From contig NC_057796.1 in the NCBI RefSeq assembly GCF_018294505.1, positions 195,421,202-195,485,201 of the forward strand: 64,000 nucleotides of DNA, in the 5' to 3' direction. Under the pieces are notes generated by a model, which was not told the DNA's origin, searched no databases, and was given only the letters and a program-made list of their open reading frames with translations. Both the position numbers and the translations under genes were made by a program. This document shows positions 53,725 to 61,855 of this stretch, piece after piece; positions within the stretch are counted from its first letter, which is position 1, and every line of letters begins with the position of its first letter. This stretch comes from Triticum aestivum. Its lineage: Eukaryota; Streptophyta; Magnoliopsida; Poales; Poaceae.

Positions 53725-53729
53725 AAACG
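53725..53729. repeat. TSD of element C, right copy (AAACG)
   Basis: Identical to 45068-45072. Confidence 0.92.
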
Positions 53730-55083
53730 GAGTCCAATTGACGTGCCAATTTTTGTTGATTTTTTATGGACCAAAAGAAGTCCCTGGAGCAAAAGAGTTG
53801 GGCCAGAAGAGTCCTGGGCTGTCCACAAGGGTGGGGGCGTGCCCACCCCCCTGGGCGTGGGCCCCTGCCTCGTGGACGACTCGTAGACCCCCCTGACGTG
53901 AAACCAACGCCAAAAATTCCTATAAATACAGAAACCCCCAGAAAATAACCGAGATCGGAAGTTCCGCCGCTGAAAGTGTCTGTAGCCACGAGAAATCAAT
54001 CTAGGCCCTCTCTGGCACCCTGCCGGAGGGGCCATCATCACCGGAGGCCATGGAGGAGGATCCGGAGGGGCCATCATCGCCATGAAGGCCAAGGACCAGA
54101 GGGAGAACCTCTCCCCATCTAGGGGGGGCATGGAGGAGGAAGCACAAGGGGGAGAACCTCTCCTCCTCTCTCTCGGTGACGCCGGAGTGCCATCGGGAGG
54201 GGAATCATCGCCGTGGTGATCGTCTTCATCAACATCACCATCCTCATCTATTTTACGCGGTCCACTCTCCCGCACCCCGCTGTAATCCCTACTTGAACAT
54301 GGTGCTTTATGCCACATATTATGATCCAATGATGTGTTGCCATCCTATGATGTTTTGAGTAGATATCCTTTCTCTTTGGGTTGATTGATGATCTAGATTG
54401 GTATGGGTTGTATGTTTTATTTTGGTGTTGTCCTATTGCGCCCTCCGTGTCGCGCAAGCGTGAGGGATTCCCGCTGTAGGGTGTTGCAATACGTTCATGA
54501 TTCGCTTATAGTGGGTTGGTGAGTGACTGAAACACAAACCCGAGTAAGGGCGTTGTTGCGTATGGGAATAAAGAGGACTTGATGCTTTAATGCTATGGTT
54601 GGGTTTTACCTTAATGATCTTTAGTAGTTGTGGATGCTTGCTAGAGTTCCAATGATAAGTGCATATGATCCAAGAAGAGAAAGTATGTTAGCTTATGCCT
54701 CTCCCTCATATGAAATTGCAATGACGACTACCGGTCTTGTTAACAATTGCCAAGGATAATTCCGCACACCGACTCATCATTATTCCACACTCGCTATTTA
54801 TAATATTTAGTAATATATTCTAACTTTCTGATAACAGCACCTACTTTTATATTTTAGCTCTCTGATACCATGCAAAGTTATCCTCTTCAAACCCACAACG
54901 TAGTTTTATTTCTCGTTTCTAGTTGGAAGCAAAAGTTCGGTGCACGTAGAGTCGTATCAGTGGCAGATAGGGCTTGGAAGAATATTGATCTTACCTTTAG
55001 CTCCTTGTGGGTTCGACACTCCATACTTATCACTTCCACCTTTGGAAATTGCTACGATGATTCCCTGCACTTGGGGATTATCA
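53730..55083 (+). repeat. Element B 3' LTR, part after C
   Basis: GAGTCCAATTGACG ... CTTGGGGATTATCA; with 44886-45072 it gives 1,541 bp against 1,556 for the 5' LTR. Confidence 0.92.
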
Positions 55084-55088
55084 GTTCC
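55084..55088. repeat. TSD of element B, right copy (GTTCC)
   Basis: Identical to 39342-39346. Confidence 0.92.
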
Positions 55089-56149
55089 TCTGGCACGATA
55101 AAATCTTCGTCGCCGAGGCTTATGTCGTCTTTGGAGGGTGGAAGATAGTTGCTGTCCTCCGAGTCGTTGTTCCATCTTTGTTCATTAGGGTCAACTTGCC
55201 CGTCCTCCCGATCATCCTGTTCGGATGTTGGTTCAATGGGGTCTTCTTGGTTTTCGGCGTTCTCTGGTTCGGTGCCGGTATTGCTGTTCTTGCCGCGACG
55301 CGATTTAGAGCGGCACCGCTGACGTCGACGTTTCAGCGGTATCTCAGGAGGTTCGTCCTCGACTGGGTTTTTCTCATCATCGCCGTCGCTGTTTTTAGGT
55401 GTATCCACCATGTATACGTCATACGAGAAGGTGGCCGTCCAACGTTCGGCGACCGGCGGGTTTTGGGCCTGTTCCTCTCCAGCATCGTTGTCCATACCGT
55501 CGATGTCTTCGGAGGCGTACTCAAGCATGTCAGTTAGGTCCTCGACAGTGGCTATGAAGTGGGTGGTGGGTGGGACGTAAAATTCCTCGCTCTGAGCCCC
55601 TAGTCTGGGCTGGGCGTAGTTCGGACATTGCCCCTCTGTAATAACAAGGGATCGCATTAAGTCTAGAGCCTCGCTTAAAGGCGAGGTTCGGCCAGGGAGA
55701 AGAGAATTCGTGGAGTACGGCGGGAAAGAAACTCCTTGGCCAAGCTCACACGATGCTGACTCCGAGGGTTCGGAGCCAGTATTCGAAGAGTCCGTCTTCA
55801 TGATGATTGCCGGTGATGCTGTTTCCTCCGGCTCTCCTGTACTAGGCTTAATAACCGCAGAGAGTCCGGCGGGCTCGGGAATCCCGTCTTCGGACCCAGT
55901 GACGCGCTCCAGATTTAAGGTCAGAGCGGAGGTTGGGGTCGCGAACCCTTGGAAGATCAAGTCTCCTTGGATATCAGTGACATAATCCAGATTTCCAAAA
56001 CTAATCTGGTGACCTGGGGCGTAGCTGTCGATCTGCTCTAGATGGCCAAGTGAGTTGGCCCGCAGTGCGAAGCCGCCGAACACAAAGATCTGGCCGGGGA
56101 GAAAGACCTCCCTCAGGGCTGCGTTGTTGTAGATGATTGATTGAGCCAT
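55089..56149 (-). pseudogene. Element E gag N-terminal part
   Basis: ATG 56149-56147 opens MAQSIIYNNAALREVFLPGQ. The longer frame from 56281 begins inside the LTR, so I chose this start. It is acidic with GQIFVFGGFALRANSLGHL and, near the end, KRRRQRCRSKSRRGK and DISLGDEDFIVPEE, where B interrupts. It continues at 39341 in the same frame. I know no function for this N-terminal extension; it precedes the capsid domain. Confidence 0.7.
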
Positions 56150-56179
56150 CGAGCCTTGCGATGATGGCACAGTGGAACT

Positions 56180-56196
56180 CTCAATGAAAGCACCAA
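56180..56196 (-). other. Possible element E primer-binding site
   Basis: The minus strand reads TTGGTGCTTTCATTGAG directly after the 5' LTR. I could not match it to a tRNA with confidence. Confidence 0.35.
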
Positions 56197-56670
56197 TGTC
56201 GGTGTCAAAACCGGCAGATCTCGGGTAGGGGGTCCCGAACTGTGCGTCTAAGGATCGATGGTAACAGGAGACAAGGGACACGATGTTTACCCAGGTTCGG
56301 GCCCTCTTGATGGAGGTAATACCCTACGTCCTGCTTGATTGACTTTGATGAGTATAAGGGTTACAAGGGTTGATCTACCCCAAGATCGTAATGGCTAAAA
56401 CCTAATTGTCTAGCCTGTGTGATTATGATTATGTCTCTACAGACTAAACCCTCTGGTTTATATAGACACCGGAGGGGGCTAGGGTTGTACAGAGTCGGTT
56501 TACAGAGAAAGGAATATTCATATCCTCACGCTAAGCTTGCCTTCCACGCCAAGGAGAGTCCCATCCGGACACGAGGGAAGGCCTTCTATCTTGTATCTTC
56601 ACGGCCCATCTGTCCGGCCCACATCACGTAGCCCAGACACCCGAGGACCCCATAATCCAGGACTCCCTCA
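56197..56670 (-). repeat. Element E 5' LTR (474 bp)
   Basis: Same ends as 23521-23994. It lies next to the gag start, making it the 5' LTR of the minus-strand element. Confidence 0.9.
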
Positions 56671-57164
56671 GTTGCGATGCTTATGTGAACAAGCTTCAGC
56701 CTGATAAGCTCGAACACAAATTGGAGAAGTGCGTCTTCATAGGATACCCAAAAGAAACTGTTGGGTACACCTTCTATCACAGATCCGAAGGCAAAATCTT
56801 TGTTGCTAAGAATGGATCCTTTGTAGAGAAGGAGTTTCTCTCGAAAGAAGTGAGTGGGAGGAAAGTAGAACTTGATGAGGTAATTGTACCTTCTCTCGAA
56901 TTGGGAAGTAGCTCATCACAGAAAACTGTTCCTGTGATACCTACACCAACTAGAGAGGAAGCTAATGATAATGATCATGAAACTTCAGATCAGGTTACTA
57001 CCGAACCTCGTAGGTCACACAGAGCATGTTCCGCACCAGAGTGGTATGGTAATCCTATTCTGGAAGTCATGTTACTAGACCACGACGAACCTACGAACTA
57101 TGAAGAAGCTATGATGAGCCCAGATTCCACAAAATGGCTTGAGGCCATGAAATCTAAGATATGA
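56671..57164 (+). pseudogene. Element D integrase C-terminal part
   Basis: Continues directly from 23520: CDAYVNKLQPDKLEHKLEKC, CVFIGYPKETVGYTFYH and the variable linker RREEANDNDHET-like region, then PTNYEEAMMSPDSTKWLEAM, which starts the RT module. It stops at TGA 57162-57164. Confidence 0.87.
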
Positions 57165-57167
57165 TTC

Positions 57168-57936
57168 ATGTATGAGAACAAAGTATGGACTTTGGTTGAC
57201 TTGCCCGATGATCGGCGAGCCATAAAGAATGAATGGATCTTTAAGAAGAAGACTGACGCTGATGGTAATGTTACTGTCTACAACACTCAACTTGTAGCGA
57301 AAGGTTTTCGACAAGTTCAAGGAGTTGACTACGATGAGAATTTCTCACCCGTAGCGATGCTCAAGTCTATCCGAATCATGTTAGCAATTGCTGCAATTTA
57401 TGATTATGAAATCTGGCAAATGGACGTCAAAACTGCATTCCTTAATGGATTTCTTAAAGAAGAGTTGTATATGATGCAACCAGAAGGTTTTGTCAATCCT
57501 AAAGGTGCTAACAAACTGTGCAAGCTCCATCGATCCATTTTGGACTGGTGCAAGCATCTCGGAGTTGGAATATATGCTTTGATGAGGTGATCAAAGCATA
57601 TGGTTTTATACAGACTTTTGGAGAAACATGTATTTACCAGAAATTGAGTGGGAGCTCTCTGTAGCATTTCTAAGATTATATGTGGATGACATATTGTTGA
57701 TTGGAAATGATATAGAATTTCTGGATAGCATAAAAGGATACTTGAATAAGAGTTTTTCAATGAAAGACCTCGGCGAAGCTGCTTATATATTGGGCATCAA
57801 GATCTATAGAGATAGATCAAGACGCTTAATTGGACTTTCACAAAGCACATACCTTGATAAAGTTTTGAAGAAGTTCAAAATGGATCAGTCAAAGAAAGGG
57901 TTCTTGCCTGTGTTACAAGGTGTGAAGTTGAGTTAG
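57168..57936 (+). pseudogene. Element D reverse transcriptase
   Basis: KVWTLVDLPDDRRAIKNEW, AKGFRQVQGVDYDENFSPVA, IWQMDVKTAFLNGFLKEELY and MQPEGFVNPKGANKLCKL, breaking near 57590. A second frame from 57628 has LRLYVDDILLIGNDIEFL with the catalytic YVDD box intact at 57679-57690, then MKDLGEAAYILGIKIYRDRS. TAG ends it at 57934-57936. It would copy element RNA into DNA in the particle. Confidence 0.9.
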
Positions 57937-57972
57937 ACTCAATGCCCGACCACTGCAGAAGATAGAGAGAAA

Positions 57973-58662
57973 ATGAAAGTCATTCCCTATGCCTCAGCCA
58001 TAGGTTCTATCATGTATGCTATGTTGTGTACCAAACCTGATGTGTGCCTTGCTATAAGTCTAGCAGGGAGGTACAAAAGTAATCCAGGAGTGGATCACTG
58101 GACAGCGGTCAAGAACATCCTGAAGTACCTGAAAGGTACTAAGGATATGTTTCTCGTTTATGGAGGTGACAAAGAGCTTGTCGTAAATGGTTACGTCGAT
58201 GCTAGCTTTGACACTGATCCGGATGACTCTAAGTCACAAAACGGATACGTATTTATATTGAATGGTGGAGCTGGCAGTTGGTGCAGTTCGAAGCAAAGCG
58301 TCGTGGCAGGATCTACGTGTGAAGCGGAGTACATAGCTGCTTCCAGAGCAGAGAATGAAGGAGTCTGGATGAAGGAGTTCATATCTGATCTAGGTGTAAT
58401 ACCTAGTGCATAGGGTCCAATGAAAATCTTTTGTGACAATACTGGAGCAATTGCCTTGCCGAAGGAATCCAAATTTCTCAAAAGAACCAAACACATCAAG
58501 AGACGCTTCAACTCCATCCGTGATCAAGTCAAGGAGGGAGACATAGAGATTTGCAAAATACATACGGATCTGAATGTGGCAGACCCGTTGACTAAGCCTC
58601 TTCCACGAGCAAAACATGATCAACACCAAGACTCCATGGGTGTTAGAATCATTACAATGTAA
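57973..58662 (+). pseudogene. Element D RNase H
   Basis: MKVIPYASAIGSIMYAMLCT, then LVVNGYVDASFDTDPDDSKS (first catalytic Asp), SSKQSVVAGSTCEAEYIAAS (Glu), a TAG at 58411-58413, then MKIFCDNTGAIALPKES (Asp) and HIKRRFNSIRDQVKEGDIEI. It ends TAA 58660-58662. All expected catalytic residues are visible; one stop splits the domain. It removes RNA from the RNA-DNA hybrid. Confidence 0.88.
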
Positions 58663-58680
58663 TCTAGATTATTGACTCTA

Positions 58681-58695
58681 GTGCAAGTGGGGGAC
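58681..58695 (+). other. Element D polypurine tract
   Basis: GTGCAAGTGGGGGAC adjoining the 3' LTR. Confidence 0.85.
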
Positions 58696-60367
58696 TAAAG
58701 GAAATATGCCCTAGAGGCAATAATAAAGTTGTTATTTTATATTTCCTTATATCATGATAAATGTTCATTATTCATGCTAGAATTGTATTAACCAAAAACT
58801 TGATACATGTGTGAATACATAGACAAAACACAGTGTTCCTAGTAAGACTCTACTAGACTAGCTCGTTAATCAAAGATGGTTAAGTTTCCTAACCATAGAC
58901 ATGTGTTGTCATTTGATGAACGGGATCACATCATTAGGAGAATGATGTGATGGAAAAGACCCATCCGTTAGCTTATCATATTGATCATTCGGTTTTATTG
59001 CTATTGCTATTGCTTTCTTCATGTCATATACATATTCCTTTGACTATGAGATTATGCAACTCCCGGATACCGGAGGAATACCTTGTGTGCTATCAAATGT
59101 CATAACGTAACTGGGTGATTATAAAGATGCTCTACAGGTATCTCCGAAGGTGTTTGTTGGGTTGGCATAGATTGAGATTAGGATTTGTCACTCCGAGTAT
59201 CGGAGAGGTATCTCTGGGCCCTCTCGGTAATGCACATCATAATAAGCCTTGCAAGCAATGTGACTAATGAGTTAGTTGCGGGATGATGTATTACGGAACG
59301 AGTAAAGAGACTTGCCGGTAACTAGATTGAACTAGGTATGAAGATACCGACGATCGAATCTCGGGCAAGTAACATATCGATGACAAAGGGAATAACGTAT
59401 GTTGTCATTACGGTACGACTGATAAAGATCTTCGTAGAATATGTAGGAACCAATATGAGCATCCAGGTTCCGCTATTGGTTATTGACCGGAGAGGTGTCT
59501 CGATCATGTCTACATAGTTCTTGAACCCGTAGGGTCCGCATGCTTAACGTTCGATGGCGATTTTGTATTATATAAGTTATGTGATTTGGTGACTGAATGT
59601 TGTTCGGATTCCCGGATGAGATCACGGACATGACGAGGAGTCTCAAAATGGTCGAGAGGTAAAGATTCATATATAGGACGATGATATTCGGACACCGAAA
59701 GTGTTCTGGGGGTACCAGGTACATATCGGGCCACCGAAGGGGTTCCGGGCCCCCCCGGCAACTATATGGGCCTAATGGGCCAAGAGGGGGACAGACCAGC
59801 CCCTAAGGGGATGGTGCGCCCCCATATAGGCCGAAATAGGAGGAGAAGGAAAGAGGGGAAGAGAGAAGGAAGGGGAGGGATTCGGCCTCCCCCTTCCTTC
59901 CCTCTCCCTCCTCCTTCCTTCCCCCTCTGGAACTTATGGAAGGGGGGAGGCCGAATTGGGGAGGCTCCCAAGTAGGATTCCTCCTACTTGGGGCACCCCC
60001 TCCATAGTTTACGCCTCTGGTCATATTCACGTAGTGCTTAGGCGAAGCCCTGCGCGGATCACTTCACCATCACCGTCACCACGCCGTCGTGTTGACGGAA
60101 CTCTCCCTTGACACTTTGCTAGATCAAGAGTTCGAGGGACGTCATCAAGCTGAACGTGTGCAGAACTCGGAGGTGCCGTACGTTCGGTGCTTGATCGGTC
60201 GGAACGAGAATAAGTTCGACTACATCAACCGTGTTGTCAAATGCTTCCGCTTTCGGTCTACGAGGGTACATGGACACACTCCCCCCCTCTTGTTGCTATG
60301 CATCTCCTAGATAGATCTTGCGTGAGCGTTGGATTTTTTTTGAAATTACATGCTACGTTTCCCAACA
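58696..60367 (+). repeat. Element D 3' LTR (1,672 bp)
   Basis: Begins TAAAGGAAATATGCC instead of TGAAGG (terminal G-to-A). A 104-bp deletion between GGCGCCCCC repeats (junction 59992-60000) removes the TATA segment. It ends CCCAACA. Confidence 0.93.
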
Positions 60368-60372
60368 AATTT
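60368..60372. repeat. TSD of element D, right copy (AATTT)
   Basis: Identical to 18535-18539. Confidence 0.9.
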
Positions 60373-60578
60373 GCCATTGTATTGGTGTGTTGGGGACATA
60401 AGAGATTTCTTGTATTTGGTTGCAAGGTTGTTTGAGAGAGACCATCTTCATCCTACGCCTCCCATAGATTGATAAATCTTAAGTCATCTACTTAAGGGAA
60501 AATTGCTATTGTCCTACAAAACTCTGTGCTTGGAGGCTCAACACGAGTCTACAAAAATAAGTTGTGTAGTAGACATCA
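60373..60578 (+). repeat. Solo LTR of the TGATACGTCTCC family, right part
   Basis: GCCATTGTATTGGTGTGTTG ... GTGTAGTAGACATCA, colinear with A LTR 29390-29598. With 17173-18539 it gives about 1.57 kb of a 1.69-kb LTR. Confidence 0.85.
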
Positions 60579-61178
60579 TGCCCGCATACATTTCAAACAG
60601 TTTTCAACTAACCGGACAAAATTCATATAAACACGACGGATTTTCATATAAACCGGACGAGATTCATGCAAACACGGATTTTCATTACGTTTTGAACATT
60701 TGGAACAAAAAAAGCGGTCCAACCCTAAACATATCCTACGGTTGCGGTCGTCGTCCACTTCCTTTGTATTCCGCATCGGCGACCACGTTCTCCATCTACC
60801 GTCTCCATGAATGGCGGCGGGGTTCAAGACCCGTGAAGTGGAGAGTAGAACTTGGGAGACGGACCGACCTACTTGGGACACAATCTGCGACCCATCCGTC
60901 GCCAAGGCCAGTGGACATGAGGTCGATGATGGACGTGGATGGTCCATCACTATCCACCTTTCACGTGCTCCCCCGAACATCGGAAGGTGGTGTGTAGGAC
61001 GCGCAGCTGGCGGCCGCGTCCGATTATGCCAGAACTTTGTTGCGAGCGATGCGCGTGGCCTCGTAGAGCATGCACTACTCCGCAACGAAGTTCGGATTCG
61101 CTGCGGCCATGGCGGCCATGGCCGCCTCGCTTGCATGCTCGTTGTATATTTGGCCCTCTACCAGCCCGTACTGCTCGA
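60579..61178 (-). mobile_element. Right part of the class-II-like unit with a broken antisense frame
   Basis: Starts with ACCGGACAAAATTCATATAA-type repeats and turns GC-rich. On the minus strand from 61178 a frame reads IEQYGLVEGQIYNEHASEAA and AAMAAMAAANPNFVAE, then meets stops; this looks like a decayed plant protein segment of unknown family. It is cut at 61178 by H. I cannot name the transposon class with certainty. Confidence 0.4.
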
Positions 61179-61855
61179 TGTCGGTGTCAAAACTGGCGGA
61201 TCTCGGGTAGGGGTCCCGAATTGTGCGTCTAAGGTCGATGGTAACAGGAGACGGGGGACACGATGTTTACCCAGGTTTGGGCCCTCTTGATGGAGGTAAT
61301 ACCCTACTTCCTGCTTGATTGATCTTGATGAATATGAGGATTACAAGAGTTGATCTACCACGAGATCGTAATGGCTAAACCCTAGATGTCTAGCCTGCAT
61401 GATTTTGATTGCCTCTACGGACTAAACCCTTCGGTTTATATAGACACCAGAGGGGCCTAGGGTTGTACATAGTTGGTTTACAAAGGAAGGAATCTACATA
61501 TCTGAACGCCAAGCTTGCCACCCACACAAAGGAGAGTCCCATCCGGACACGGGTGGAAGTCTTCTGTCTTGTATCTTCATAGCCCATTAGTCCAGCCCAT
61601 GTTACATAGTCCGGACGCCCGAGGACCCCTTAATCCAGGACTCCCACAGTAGCCCCTGAACCAGGCTTCAATGACGATGTGTCCGACCCGCAGATTGTCT
61701 TCGGCATTGCAAGGCGGGTTCCTCCTATGAATACTCCAAAACAGCTTTCGAACACGGAAAACGTGTCCGGCTCTGCAAAACAAGTACCACACACACCCGC
61801 AGAGAGTATAATATTTCACGAGTCCAATCTACTGACAAGTTTTGTAGCGTGACAT
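61179..61855 (-). mobile_element. Element H: second E-type element, left end
   Basis: LTR 61179-61648 (470 bp, TGTCGGTGTCAAAACTGGCG ... CTCCCACA), then interior matching 23995-24150 of E (GTAGCCCCTGAACCAGGC). It is interrupted by F. The five bases before it (CTCGA) should recur beyond the window. No gene within the visible part. Confidence 0.8.
61851..61855. repeat. Predicted TSD of element F (GACAT), left copy
   Basis: The five bases before TGATACGTCTCC; the partner copy would lie beyond 64000. Confidence 0.45.

Larger units (their letters stand above)
39347..55083 (+). mobile_element. Element B: non-autonomous LTR retrotransposon related to A, split by C
   Basis: 5' LTR 39347-40902, Asp-tRNA primer site 40913-40930, polypurine tract 44870-44885, 3' LTR 44886-45072 plus 53730-55083, TSD GTTCC. 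Without C it is about 7.08 kb. The LTR start, primer site and polypurine tract match A, but the LTR end (CTTGGGGATTATCA) does not. The interior is mostly non-coding, with two hairpin modules and a remnant of the A-type ORF. No pol. Confidence 0.92.
23521..56670 (-). mobile_element. Element E: non-autonomous Gypsy-like element with genes on both strands
   Basis: LTRs 23521-23994 and 56197-56670 are both 474 bp, with about ten substitutions by my count; TSD GTTGC. Without A and B it is about 9.21 kb. The minus strand carries gag and an aspartic protease; the plus strand carries an intron-containing gene from 24531. I find no RT, RNase H or integrase. The plan resembles non-autonomous Tat-lineage elements, and in Triticeae the LTR start TGTCGGTGTCAAAACCGG may be Fatima-type; the name is tentative. 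Confidence 0.88.
18540..60367 (+). mobile_element. Element D: Angela/BARE/WIS-like Copia retrotransposon, carrying the whole nest
   Basis: 5' LTR 18540-20311, primer site 20312-20328, gag-pol from 21553, polypurine tract 58681-58695 and 3' LTR 58696-60367, with perfect TSD AATTT. Its integrase is split at 23520/56671 by element E (TSD GTTGC). The span is 41,828 bp; without E it is about 8.67 kb. Same family as G, opposite orientation. Stops and frameshifts break the polyprotein, but the RT box YVDD is intact. Confidence 0.95.

Noticed and set aside
53088..54329. 413-codon minus-strand ORF as a gene
   Set aside because: Chimera of the duplicated pol tail in the C LTR and antisense B LTR; listed only as a curiosity.
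60503..61290. Several open frames as host genes
   Set aside because: They cross the solo LTR end, the class-II-like unit and the H LTR; no single frame is supported by motifs.
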